From: Bog-950 sp046329515
Lineage (GTDB): Bacteria > Bacteroidota > Bacteroidia > Chitinophagales > LD1
Reading direction: 5' to 3'
Length of the DNA stretch: 64,000 nt
NCBI GenBank assembly: GCA_046329515.1
Contig: JAXLUM010000001.1
Span: 372,001-436,000 of the forward strand
Shown here: positions 1-9,300 of the stretch, piece after piece
Layout of the letters: the number at the start of each line of letters is the position of its first letter
Position numbering within the stretch: the first letter of the stretch is position 1
Translations under genes and position numbers: made by a program
Notes under the pieces: model-generated
Told to the model about the DNA's origin: nothing
The model's input: the letters and a program-made list of their open reading frames with translations, nothing else
The model's database searches: none

Positions 1-72
1 GGCAAACTGTGAATGACGTGTACAACCGGCAATAAATAGTAATAGTATTAGCAGTAATGACGAGAGGCGCAT
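1..72 (-). CDS. Lipoprotein, N-terminal fragment (runs off the left edge)
   Basis: An ATG on the minus strand at 72 opens a frame that stays open to the window edge, giving 24 codons. The peptide starts with Met-Arg, continues with a Leu/Ile-rich hydrophobic stretch and reaches a lipobox Ile-Ala-Gly-Cys with Cys at residue 17, so this is the signal peptide of an exported lipoprotein. The start lies 2 nt after the stop of the upstream acyltransferase, suggesting co-transcription. The mature part is outside the window and its function cannot be told. Confidence 0.6.
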   Translation of the reverse strand, partial: MRLSSLLLILLLFIAGCTRHSQFA

Positions 73-74
73 TG

Positions 75-1217
75 CTATGTCCGTAATTTTTCTTTCCACT
101 TCAGAAATACGCGTTCAATAAGAATATAGCTAACCGTTGAAACTAGATATGTAAGCCCAAAGGAGAGTAAATACAACAAGGCATTACTTAGGACCGAATT
201 GTCAAACGTTTTCCCTTGTACATATTGCAGTAGGGCGAAGGCCAGCAACACGATAATGAAATGCCACATGTAAATGCTGTAACTTATTTTGCCTATAAAT
301 TCAGTTATGCGCGGCGCATTATTCTCTTTTACTGGCCGTAAGGCTATCCAGGAAACAATAAATCCAAAACACAGCGCATAAAAGAAGTAATCGGTGCCGC
401 CTTGTATCAAGCCATAAAAAAAGGAGATGCTGCAAAAGGCAACACCTGTTACCAAACCTATAGGGCTACTCACAAACTTGCACCATAAATCATTGCAGTT
501 AAAAATCAGCAATCCTATTAATGCGCCAATTAAAAGGCAATCAATTCGGTTATAATAAAAAACCAGGTAGGCTTTATAATAAAATGGATTTGTGCCGCTG
601 TAGTAGTAACAGAAAAATTTCAGCGCGTGATAGGCAGCAATTAAAGCTGCTATGGTGAAGATAAGGTTGGTGGTTTTCCGTAAAAACCATGGCCACAACA
701 GATAAAATATTTCCTCGCTGCCAATGGTCCAGAACTGTTCAGCGCCCGGAACTGCTTTATATCCCGCGGCAAACAACAACTGCGGTAGCAGAAGGAGAAA
801 GAAAATGAGTTTAATGCTAAAAGAGGAAGTAAGCTCTTCGGATTGTTGAAGTATATAAAAGGGACTGAACTGTGGAACTACAAAAAACAGAATGATTATG
901 AGCAGATAATACAAGGGCCAAATACGAAGGCCACGCCGCAGGTAAAACTTGCCGATTTTTATTTTTCCGGTCTGCTGCTTTTCATTCAACAAAAGATAGG
1001 TGATAAGGAAACCGCTTAGAACAAAAAAGGCGCTTACTGCTATTTTACCCAATTCGTAAATAGCCGCCTGCGAAATAAGCGCTTGGTAGCCCTTATAATA
1101 TTTTACTAACTCAATATGCGTAAATACCACCAGTGAAGCCGCCACAAAACGAAGAGTGTCTAGTCCCGCGAAATATCGTATTTGAGTAGTGGCCAATGAG
1201 GGTTTCTTATCCTTCAA
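75..1217 (-). CDS. Acyltransferase family 3 membrane protein
   Basis: This 380-residue protein is a polytopic inner-membrane O-acyltransferase of the acyltransferase-3 (OafA/NodX-like) family, which transfers acetyl or other acyl groups to surface sugars. Near the N-terminus it has the family's opening pattern (GLDTLRFVAA, then a membrane helix ending in a T-H-I-E segment with the expected His), followed by FFVLSGFLIT and an FYLRRGLRIWPLYY segment typical of the family. About ten hydrophobic helices follow and the length is normal. No ATG occurs in frame near the N-terminus, so the start is TTG at 1217. It sits 29 nt after the secreted-protein gene and 2 nt before the lipoprotein fragment, on one strand. 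The substrate cannot be inferred. Confidence 0.85.
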   Translation of the reverse strand: MKDKKPSLATTQIRYFAGLDTLRFVAASLVVFTHIELVKYYKGYQALISQAAIYELGKIAVSAFFVLSGFLITYLLLNEKQQTGKIKIGKFYLRRGLRIWPLYYLLIIILFFVVPQFSPFYILQQSEELTSSFSIKLIFFLLLLPQLLFAAGYKAVPGAEQFWTIGSEEIFYLLWPWFLRKTTNLIFTIAALIAAYHALKFFCYYYSGTNPFYYKAYLVFYYNRIDCLLIGALIGLLIFNCNDLWCKFVSSPIGLVTGVAFCSISFFYGLIQGGTDYFFYALCFGFIVSWIALRPVKENNAPRITEFIGKISYSIYMWHFIIVLLAFALLQYVQGKTFDNSVLSNALLYLLSFGLTYLVSTVSYILIERVFLKWKEKLRT

Positions 1218-1246
1218 AAAAAAGGAAAAGAAATGAAAGTGTGTGC

Positions 1247-1750
1247 TTATTTCCTTCTGCGTTTAATGTACAGGTTAACGTTATACGTTTTAATACCTGT
1301 CTTATCCATTGCTAAACTGAACGTAAATTCGGGGCTGGTAGCTATCCATTGCTTTTCTTCAGTAAAGAAAAGTGTTGTACTGTCGTTGCCGTATTGAGGG
1401 ACCCAATGCCATATAGTGGTATCAAGACAATAGCCTGTAAACGCCTTTAACTCTTCTAAACGTTGTAAGGCACTCAGCGAGTCGTAGCTTTGATTGGTTT
1501 TCCCAACGAAGCGGTGGTCCTTATCTACATAAATAACGGTAAAGGGTTCAAGCCGTATATTATAGCCCGGTACCGGTAAAAAAGGGCTCTGCTTTTCGTT
1601 CATCCCGTTAATGGATTCAAAGTTTTCCATGCGCCCGTCCTCAAGCACTTTTTCCAGATTGCGGCAAAAATTTTGTTGCTCCTTGGTAGGCTGCTGTGCT
1701 TTAAGTATAAGGGTAAGAAAGCTTAGAAACAGAAAAACGGTTAAACGCAT
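1247..1750 (-). CDS. Secreted protein of unknown function
   Basis: A 167-residue protein starting with a clear signal peptide (MRLTVFLFLSFLTLILKAQ, cleavage probably after Ala-Gln). The mature part mixes charged and aromatic residues, has no motif I recognise, and ends in a basic KRRRK tail. It is divergent from the thioesterase-smpB pair and upstream of the acyltransferase in the same direction, so it may be first gene of a small surface-related operon. No function is proposed. Confidence 0.6.
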   Translation of the reverse strand: MRLTVFLFLSFLTLILKAQQPTKEQQNFCRNLEKVLEDGRMENFESINGMNEKQSPFLPVPGYNIRLEPFTVIYVDKDHRFVGKTNQSYDSLSALQRLEELKAFTGYCLDTTIWHWVPQYGNDSTTLFFTEEKQWIATSPEFTFSLAMDKTGIKTYNVNLYIKRRRK

Positions 1751-1845
1751 AACTGTGCTAATAAAAACAAAAGCTATTTAAGTGCCTATGGGTTAACAAA
1801 TTTTGAAAACGGGTTGGCTGGCGAAAATTTAGCACCTTCGCAGCA

Positions 1846-2256
1846 GTGAAAGATATATTTAAGGTTGGCGATTCTAAGTTTTTTGAGCGCATAGTTCGGC
1901 AGGAGGATACCGCTGCTTTTGAAAGCGGCGAGGTGCATCCTGTTTATGCCACTTTTGCTTTAACCCGCGATGCGGAGTGGAGCAGCAGGTTGTTTGTTCT
2001 GGAAATGAAGGAAACCCATGAGGAAGGGATTGGGACATTTGTAAATGTAGAGCATGTTTCACCCGCCTTTGTTGAAGATAAGGTGCTGTTTGAAGCGGTT
2101 ATTGATGAATTAAAAGGGAACGAAGTAAATTGCAGCTTTACTGCAAAAGTTGGCGAACGCTTGATAGCCAGGGGTAGAACCGGGCAGAAAATTTTAGTTA
2201 AAGAAAAGATTGAGCGTTTGTTTAATAGTATAAGAGGAGAGAGTAAAAATGATTAG
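1846..2256 (+). CDS. Hotdog-fold thioesterase (FlK-like)
   Basis: This 136-residue protein resembles the fluoroacetyl-CoA-thioesterase-like (FlK) hotdog group, small enzymes that hydrolyse acyl-CoA thioesters in the cytoplasm. Visible family traits are the helix segment around HPVYATFALTRDAEWSSRL and the block GIGTFVNVEHVSPAF (about residues 64-78), which supplies the conserved His, followed by Gly-Arg strand endings. The start is GTG at 1846; no ATG precedes it in frame. It overlaps smpB by 8 nt, so the two are translationally coupled. The substrate is unknown. Confidence 0.75.
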   Translation: MKDIFKVGDSKFFERIVRQEDTAAFESGEVHPVYATFALTRDAEWSSRLFVLEMKETHEEGIGTFVNVEHVSPAFVEDKVLFEAVIDELKGNEVNCSFTAKVGERLIARGRTGQKILVKEKIERLFNSIRGESKND

Positions 2257-2710
2257 CGCAGATAAAATTGATATAAAGAATAAAAAAGCCGGTTTCGAAT
2301 TTGAGATACTGGAACGCTTTAATGCCGGTTTAATGCTTACCGGTAGCGAAGTAAAAAGCATTCGCAACGGTGGTGGCAGTATTACCGAGGCTTTTTGTTT
2401 TGTGCGCGAAGGGGAAGTATATGTAAAGAACATGAACATCCCTGAATACTCGCATGGTTCTTACGCTAACCATGAACCTATGCGCCTGCGTAAATTGTTG
2501 CTTACAAAACGGGAGCTAAAACGGCTTGAAGCCAAAATAAAAGAACGGGGCCTGGCGGTAATACCTATACGATTGTTTATAAACGAACGGGGTTTTGCTA
2601 AGTTGGAAATTGGGTTGGGCCGCGGTAAAAAGAAATACGATAAGCGCGAAAGCCTGAAGCAAAAAGATACCAAGCGCGAAGTAGACCGCGTAATGAAGAA
2701 ATATCGCTAA
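2249..2710 (+). CDS. smpB: SsrA-binding protein SmpB
   Basis: SmpB binds tmRNA and delivers it to stalled ribosomes for trans-translation. The 153-residue length is normal. Family motifs are visible in order: GLMLTGSEVKSIR (residues about 27-39), the YVKNMNIPEYS segment, NHEP-R-RKLLLTK, and GRGKKKYDKRESLKQKD near the C-terminus, followed by the basic tail that reads into the decoding centre. It starts within the end of the upstream thioesterase gene (8-nt overlap). A short palindrome GGAAAATTTTCC lies downstream at 2733-2744, without a T-tract. Confidence 0.95.
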   Translation: MISADKIDIKNKKAGFEFEILERFNAGLMLTGSEVKSIRNGGGSITEAFCFVREGEVYVKNMNIPEYSHGSYANHEPMRLRKLLLTKRELKRLEAKIKERGLAVIPIRLFINERGFAKLEIGLGRGKKKYDKRESLKQKDTKREVDRVMKKYR

Positions 2711-2800
2711 ATCCGGTCAAAACACTTATACGGGAAAATTTTCCACGGGTTATTTAGTATACAACTAACAGCGCACTAATTATAGTTTGTAACACACTTT

Positions 2801-2831
2801 TTGCCGTTTGTAAGAACCCTCTTTACCTTTA
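2801..2831 (+). promoter_or_regulatory. Possible promoter of the collagen-like/C1q-like gene
   Basis: A TTG at 2801-2803 and TACCTTTA at 2824-2831 are separated by 20 nt. This resembles the Bacteroidota pattern TTTG-N19/20-TAnnTTTG with one mismatch in the -7 element. It would place transcription start near 2838 and give a leader of about 75 nt. Confidence 0.35.
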
Positions 2832-2888
2832 GGACGTATTTGGAATTGAGGGAAGCTATCATCCGTTTTGGGTGGCTCTGTAATTTTC

Positions 2889-2916
2889 CCTCATCGCTAA
2901 AATGAGGAAGCGATGA
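2889..2916 (+). promoter_or_regulatory. Inverted repeats over the start codon
   Basis: TCATCGCT (2891-2898) is perfectly complementary to AGCGATGA (2909-2916), which contains the ATG start at 2913. A competing pairing, CCTCAT (2889-2894) with ATGAGG (2902-2907), uses the same 5' arm. Either hairpin would affect ribosome access. The pairing is seen; regulation is inferred. Confidence 0.35.
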
Positions 2917-5849
2917 AAAATATCTACGCCTATTTATTGTTGCTGTTAGTAGCAACAACTGCTGTTGCGCAGGCACCGCAAAAATTCAACTACCAGGCCA
3001 TTGCCCGCGATGCAGGCGGTGCTATACTCCCTAACACATCTATAAGTGTGCGGTTTACCATAAGGGATATTTCAGAAACCGGGCCTGTACTTTACCAGGA
3101 AACGCAGCCATTGCAAACTAACCAGCTGGGCCTTTTTTATACCGCTATAGGTATTGGGCCTGCCGGTATAGGAACTTTTAATGCCATTAACTGGGGTAGC
3201 GGGCCTAAGTTTTTACAGGTCGAATTTGATCCTGCAGGCGGCAGTAATTACCTTATTGTGGGCAGCAGTCAGTTGATAAGTGTTCCTTATGCGTTATATG
3301 CCGAAACGGCAGGTAATGGTGGTGGAAATGGGGTTACTGGACCTACCGGCCCACAAGGTCCGGCTGGTAATAATGGAATAACCGGGCCGCAAGGCGCCAC
3401 AGGACCAACCGGTGCAGCCGGCCTTGATGGTTTACCGGGTCAACCGGGCATTACAGGCCCTACAGGTCCGCAAGGTTCAGGCGGCGGAGCAACAGGTGCT
3501 ACAGGCCCAACAGGCGCTGATGGATTACAAGGCGTGACAGGACCTACAGGAGCAGATGGCATTGCAGGACCCACAGGGCCGCAAGGTATTACCGGTCCAA
3601 CCGGCCTCCAGGGTTCCGGTGGAGGAGCAACAGGGGCTACGGGCCCAACAGGCGCTGATGGCGTTGCCGGCCCAACAGGTTTACAAGGCTCAACAGGGGA
3701 ACAGGGTATTACGGGACCAACAGGCCCCACCGGGGCGGATGGCGCAACAGGTAGTCAGGGTATACAAGGTGTAACCGGAGCTACCGGCCCAGTGGGTATA
3801 ACCGGGCCAACAGGTGCCGGAGGTGGCGCTACCGGAGCAACCGGTGTAACGGGACCAACTGGGCCCCAGGGGTTGGCAGGTGCAACCGGACCAACTGGTT
3901 TACAAGGCAGTGATGGTTCTACCGGCGCAACAGGTGCACAAGGTATTGCAGGACCAACAGGTGCTACAGGCTTGCAGGGCGCTACCGGTGTTACGGGCCC
4001 TAGTGGTCCTGGTGTAGCAAATGGAACATTGAACTACGTAGCCAAATTTACGCCTGATTCTGTTTCGCTAGGCAATTCAAGAATAATAGATAATGGAAAT
4101 TTTGTAGGTGTTAATGTAGCAAATCCGCAGGCCAATGTTCATGTGCATGGCGATAGCACAAATACTTTACTATTGACAAACAGCAAAACCGGCACAACAT
4201 CTAATGACGGCTTTGCTATAGTGCAGGCTTCTGATTCAGGAACGGTGGGTTTAATAAACAATGAAAATCGTGCCTTATACTTTGCAACAGCCGGTAACGA
4301 GCGTATGCGCTTAACACGCGATGGCTTATTAGGTATAGGAACGGCCACTCCTACACGCGACATGGTGTTGGTAACACAATCGGGCTTGCCAACCACCTTC
4401 CAGATAGCCTCGGTGCTTACGGGCCAAACGGCAAATGATGGCTTGGTAATTGGCCAGGCTGATGTTTTTGGCGCGGCTATGCTAATGAATATGGAAGCGC
4501 AACCTTTACTATTGGGCACTAACAATGCAGAAAGAATGCGCATAACGGATATAGGTAGGGTGGGTATAGGGTTAACCAACCCTCAGCGCGATGTGGTTAT
4601 TGGCCATGGGTCGGATACTTCTTCACTTCAAATTGTTTCAAGTTTTACCGGAAGCGGCAAAACAGATGGTTTGGTAATGGGGTTAACCAGCTTCGATGGC
4701 GAGGCGCAGATAATGAATTATGAAAATCGTGAATTGGTGTTGGGAACAAACGCCAGACGTCGGTTTATCATTACACAGGATGGCCACGTAGGCGTTAATG
4801 TCAATTTGCCCGTTAATGATTTTGTGGTAAAAAATGCAGCAGGGGCCAATACGCGCTTTCAAATAACTTCCGCTAATACCGGAGACGGCCCGTCTGATGG
4901 ATTGGTAATTGCCCATACTTCTGCCAATGGCGCAGCGGTAATAATGAATTATGAAAACGAGCCCCTGAGTTTTGGAACCTCGTTTATAGAACGCATGCGT
5001 ATTACCAATGATGGTAAAATAGGAATCGGGCAGGTAGCTTCTTCGCCTGCTTACAATATTGATGCAGCTTTTACGGGTGACGCTATATTTCATTTAAAAG
5101 CGCAGGGTGCTTCTGCTAACCGCGCTTTAATAATGCTTGATAAGGCGAATGCTTCTACCGACCAGGCTGCTATTCAATACAGTCTTCAGGATAGTGCGCA
5201 ATGGTGGGTAGGCACGCTTAACAATAGCAATTACCGCATATTTAACTTTAGCACCGGTGGCGATGCTTTAGCTATTGATTTTGCAACAGATTATGTTGGT
5301 ATCGGAACACCTTCGCCATCTGCCCGTTTAGAAGTAAATGGCCAGGTTAAAATAACAGGAGGCGGTCCCGGTGCGGGCAAAGTTTTAATTAGTGATGCCA
5401 ACGGCCTTGCAAGCTGGGGAGAAGATAATCCTAAAGAAGGATTTAGTGCCTTTAATGGGAATGGCAGCACTTCTATACCAACAGGGGTTGAAACTCAATT
5501 GCAATTCGATAACATCAATTTTAACGACGGCAACTACTATGATGCGGGACAAAGTAAATATAACGTTGTAACCGGGGGGCTGTATCACTTTGATAGCCGT
5601 ATTATTTGGCAGGCATTTACTGCCCCAGGAGAGGTAATATTGGCCATTCGTATTAATGGTGTGGTTGTTGAGCAGGTTAGGCAAAGCGTATTAGCTACAA
5701 GCAGCGCTACACAGCAAAGCATTAGCGCTAACATTAAGGCTTTTGCCGGCGACGTTATTGATATTGTAGTTTGGCAAAACAGCGGTATTTCCCAAAGCAT
5801 TGATTTGAATGCACTGGAAAATAACTTTTCAGGTTACAGAGTGTACTAA
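2913..5849 (+). CDS. Large secreted protein: collagen-like region, fibre repeats, C1q/TNF-like head
   Basis: A 978-residue exported protein with a signal peptide (residues 1-20, ending AVAQ). Residues about 21-133 form a Bacteroidota surface-protein N-domain (FNYQAIARD, then VPYALYAETA). Residues about 140-368 are Gly-X-Y triplets rich in GPTG, GATG and GPQG, a collagen-like triple helix. Residues about 400-720 hold four degenerate repeats of roughly 75 residues, each ending in an RMRIT-DGRVGIG type motif as in phage tail fibres. The last 135 residues or so begin FSAFNGNGS and end NFSGYRVY, with the G-YHFD and AGDVIDIVV strands of a C1q/TNF-like jelly roll. The likely form is a trimeric stalk with globular heads on the cell surface, like a BclA-type fibre. 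Ligand and anchoring are unknown. Confidence 0.8.
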   Translation: MKNIYAYLLLLLVATTAVAQAPQKFNYQAIARDAGGAILPNTSISVRFTIRDISETGPVLYQETQPLQTNQLGLFYTAIGIGPAGIGTFNAINWGSGPKFLQVEFDPAGGSNYLIVGSSQLISVPYALYAETAGNGGGNGVTGPTGPQGPAGNNGITGPQGATGPTGAAGLDGLPGQPGITGPTGPQGSGGGATGATGPTGADGLQGVTGPTGADGIAGPTGPQGITGPTGLQGSGGGATGATGPTGADGVAGPTGLQGSTGEQGITGPTGPTGADGATGSQGIQGVTGATGPVGITGPTGAGGGATGATGVTGPTGPQGLAGATGPTGLQGSDGSTGATGAQGIAGPTGATGLQGATGVTGPSGPGVANGTLNYVAKFTPDSVSLGNSRIIDNGNFVGVNVANPQANVHVHGDSTNTLLLTNSKTGTTSNDGFAIVQASDSGTVGLINNENRALYFATAGNERMRLTRDGLLGIGTATPTRDMVLVTQSGLPTTFQIASVLTGQTANDGLVIGQADVFGAAMLMNMEAQPLLLGTNNAERMRITDIGRVGIGLTNPQRDVVIGHGSDTSSLQIVSSFTGSGKTDGLVMGLTSFDGEAQIMNYENRELVLGTNARRRFIITQDGHVGVNVNLPVNDFVVKNAAGANTRFQITSANTGDGPSDGLVIAHTSANGAAVIMNYENEPLSFGTSFIERMRITNDGKIGIGQVASSPAYNIDAAFTGDAIFHLKAQGASANRALIMLDKANASTDQAAIQYSLQDSAQWWVGTLNNSNYRIFNFSTGGDALAIDFATDYVGIGTPSPSARLEVNGQVKITGGGPGAGKVLISDANGLASWGEDNPKEGFSAFNGNGSTSIPTGVETQLQFDNINFNDGNYYDAGQSKYNVVTGGLYHFDSRIIWQAFTAPGEVILAIRINGVVVEQVRQSVLATSSATQQSISANIKAFAGDVIDIVVWQNSGISQSIDLNALENNFSGYRVY
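3330..4016 (+). repeat. Collagen-like Gly-X-Y coding repeat
   Basis: About 229 codons encode almost uninterrupted Gly-X-Y triplets. Units such as GPTG, GATGATGPTGADG and GPQG recur, broken a few times by GSGGGAT hinges. The DNA is repetitive but variable in third positions, so the repeats are old or kept by protein-level selection. Confidence 0.85.
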
Positions 5850-5931
5850 ACCATTTATAAAACAGTTTTTGTTTTGTTTGTAACAGCATCTTAATTCCAT
5901 CGTAAACTACGGTAGCAGCGTAGAATAGTGC

Positions 5932-6162
5932 ATGGAAAATAGATACCTGATTACCGTAAACGAAATTGGAGACACAGGCCTGGTTAGAATTTTAGCTGTT
6001 GAACAAAAATCGGGCAAAGTTTGGTTAGATGCTGTTTTAGCAAAAGAACTTGAAGATGAAATCCGTAACCTGTTCGCCAATAAATTCGGCATTGAGCGGA
6101 TTTATTTTGTAGACAAAGGAACTTCAAATCCCCCTTCGTTTTCAGAATTTCCTACCAATTAG
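5932..6162 (+). CDS. Small conserved-looking hypothetical protein
   Basis: A 76-residue ORF with an ATG start, no signal peptide and an acidic amphipathic middle (LAKELEDEIRNLFANKFGI). It lies alone between the two giant surface-protein genes, 82 nt after one and about 210 nt before the other, on the same strand. I recognise no family. It could be a small cytoplasmic accessory protein. Codon use looks like that of its neighbours. Confidence 0.5.
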   Translation: MENRYLITVNEIGDTGLVRILAVEQKSGKVWLDAVLAKELEDEIRNLFANKFGIERIYFVDKGTSNPPSFSEFPTN

Positions 6163-6170
6163 GATTATAA

Positions 6171-6206
6171 TTCTGTACAGTTTTGTATGTAGTTATTAGT
6201 ACAGAA
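6171..6206. terminator. Inverted repeat after the 76-aa gene, possible weak terminator
   Basis: TTCTGTAC (6171-6178) and GTACAGAA (6199-6206) form a perfect 8-bp inverted repeat with a 20-nt loop, directly after the stop codon at 6162. There is no T-tract, so an operator is equally possible. Confidence 0.3.
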
Positions 6207-6373
6207 AACGGACGCCCCTACCACAATAAACAAATAAATGTTGTTTAATAACTCATTGCCCCTTATAAGTCATTGATTTTGAGTAAGCATAAGGTTCATC
6301 AATTTTTGTTGATAGGTTAAGGTTGGTTGGCTTAATAATTGCCAATTTAGCGCTGCTATATAATTTTAGACTG

Positions 6374-9300
6374 ATGAAAAAACTATTACCCCTAGCGCTG
6401 GTATTATGTACAGCTTTGGCTTATGGTCAAAATGTAGGTATCGGCAACAACAACCCCCAAAGTAAGTTTGATATTTCCGGCGACCTTGCCTTACGCGAAA
6501 CAGGTATTGTTTTAAGTAGCGGCGCCAACAACAACGTTGACCTGGTTACCAAAAAGTATAGCTTCTACAGAATTACCGGCCCGGGTGCTGCATTTAGCAT
6601 TACCGGCTTAAGCGGCGGTGCCGATGGCCGTGTAGTAACATTGTATAATACCACTTCGTTTCCAATGACTATTGCCAACCAAAATGGCAGCTCAACAGCA
6701 GCCAACCAAATAAAAACCTTAGATGGTAACGATATGGTTTCAGTGGCAGCCAATGCTTCTGTTTCCCTGGCATATGATGTAACTGACCAACGCTGGCTGG
6801 TAACTTCATTCAATAATTTCTATCCTAAAAATGCCTGGAGCCTGCGTGGCAATGGCGGCACTAACCCCGCTAACGACTACATAGGCACCAGTGATGCACA
6901 GGACCTTAGCATACGCACCAACGGTACTGAGCGTATTAAAGTGCAGAACAGCACCGGCAACGTGGGTATTAACACCTCGCCTGATGCAAATGCTGCGCTT
7001 GATATTGCTTCTACCAATAAAGGTTTAATGATACCGCGTGTTGCGCTTATAAGCACAACTAACCCCGTAAGCGGAAGCAAGCCCGATGGCTTAATGGTAT
7101 ATAACACTTCTACTTCAGGTACATATTCAATTCCCGGCATATACATGTGGAAGGGAACGGATTGGGTGCGTGTAATTGAAAACACTACCGTGTCGGGTTC
7201 TTTGCAGCCATTAAGCAATACCGTTGCAGGCGGCTTAACTACTTTTAGTTATAATGGTGGAACAGCTACCCAAATTGGTATTGCCAACCAAGGGGTAGTA
7301 ACAGGTATGATAGCCAATGATGCTGTTACCACTACGCAAATTGCACCTAATACTATTACTTCTGCTGATATGGGCCCTAACAGCGTTGACCTAAGCAGCG
7401 GCGTAGTAACCAATCTACTGCCCATTAACCGTGGCGGCACTAACAGCAATGCTACACCAAATGGTGGCGCTATTGCCTATGGCAACGGTAGCGGCTATGC
7501 TTTTAGCCCGGTTGGCACCAGCGGCCAGGTATTGGTAAGCGGAGGTGCAGGCTCACCAACATGGGCTAATGCCAACAGCACCTTAACTACAAAAAATATT
7601 ACAACACCTAATAGCGCAATAAGCATTACTAATGGCACAGGCCAGGTAGTGGGCGCAAGCGATGTTACTATAAACGTAAACAACAACAGCAGTAGCAGTG
7701 CGGGCTTAGTAACCAGCGGCAGCGGCCAGGTAACCAAAGTATGGGGTACTGATGGCGCGGGCAATCCAAGTTGGCGCGACCCTAACGGTCAGCTTACTTC
7801 AGGTGATATTACATCCGCCACTACCGGTGTTAGCGTTACTAACGGCACAGGCCGTGTTTTAGGCGCTTCTACTGTATCGGTTAACGTAGCCAGCAACAGT
7901 TCAACCTCGCCGGGTCTTGTGACCAGCGGTGCCGGCCAGGCTACTAAAGTTTGGGGTACTGATGGTGCGGGCAACCCAAGCTGGAAAGACCCTAATGGTC
8001 AATTAACTACCGGAAACGTAACCTCATCAACTACCGGTGTAACTATAGGTACGGGAACCGGCCGTGTAGTAGGCGGTAATATGACTGTAGATGTTGCCAG
8101 CAACAGTTCAAGCTCACCGGGCCTTGTTGCCAGCGGTAGCGGTCAGGTAACCAAAGTATGGGGAACTGATGGCGCAGGTAACCCAAGTTGGAAAGACCCT
8201 AACGGGCAGTTAACTGCAGGAAATGTAATATCATCAACTACGGGTGTAACTATTACTAACGGCACAAGCCGCGTACTTGGTACTACCAGCTTAGCAGTTG
8301 ATGTAGCAACTAACAGTTCAACCTCACCGGGCTTGGTTGCCAGCGGAGCAGGTCAAAACACTAAAGTATGGGGCACTGATGCCAGCGGGGTTCCTACCTG
8401 GCGCAATGCAGGCACCATGTTAACGGCCGGCACAGGTATAACTATTTCTACTAATACAATTAACAGCGTTTGGACGCAAACCAGTAACGATATTTACAAC
8501 AATAACACCGCCAATGTAGGTGTTGGTTTAACCAACCCCGGCGCTAAGTTTACGGTGCGCGCAGGCGGTACTGACCCCGGCACAGCTGATGATGGCAAGG
8601 GAGTGTTTATAAGCGGCTCTTATGGCAGCGGCCAGGCGTTTGATGGTGGCTTTGAATTCCGACACGATAACCTGACTCAGGGTGTAGGTATTGGCTACAA
8701 CACTATTTATGCTACCGGCAGCAATGCTGACCAGGACCTGCAACTACAGGCCCGTGGTAACGGCTACCTGCGTTTCCGTGTAAATGGTAATGAGCGCGTA
8801 AACATTAGCAATGGCGGTGTAGTAAACGTAGCAGGCCTTGCAGGCACTGGCAACCGTATGGTATATGCTGATGCCTCAGGTAATTTGACAACAAACAATA
8901 ATATTGGAAAAACCGAAGCGCTTTATGTGCGCGGAACCGGATTGAATAATGCTGCCAACCGTATAGTACGTTGGGGAAATACGGAATATGTGAACAGTAA
9001 CCTTCGTGGTTTAACGCTTACCATTATAACTAAAAGCACGCATGCTCATGTAAGCAGCACTAACTATGATGTGTATGGCGACCCAGCGGCCTCTAATAAC
9101 CTGGCCACTGCTTTAAATGCTTTAACCAACGGCCAAATTGGTATTCTTACCAGCTACGATGCCTGGGAAGGGCAGATTACCTCTAACCTGCAAGCCGCAT
9201 TTAGAAGATTAGGTTTATATAAAGCAGCAATGACTACCGTAGGTGGAAGCCGTAGGCCTTATGCCGCCATATTTGAAGCCGCCTCAGGTGGTATAACCAG

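Noticed and set aside
2733..2744. GGAAAATTTTCC palindrome after smpB as a terminator
   Set aside because: It has no loop and no T-tract, so it is unlikely to terminate transcription.
3440..3730. Antisense Pro-Val-Gly-rich frame opposite the collagen region
   Set aside because: It is a mirror of the Gly-X-Y codons and has no start context or independent signal.
3330..4016. Repetitive DNA that could suggest a CRISPR array or satellite
   Set aside because: Repeats are 9-bp codon triplets in one long coding frame, with no spacer-repeat structure.
6121..6145. TTCAAATCC string recalling a tRNA T-loop
   Set aside because: No acceptor or anticodon stems can be formed around it and it lies inside a coding frame.
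6323..6373. Upstream TTG extension of the giant fibre gene
   Set aside because: It would place residues before a clear signal peptide that begins at ATG 6374.
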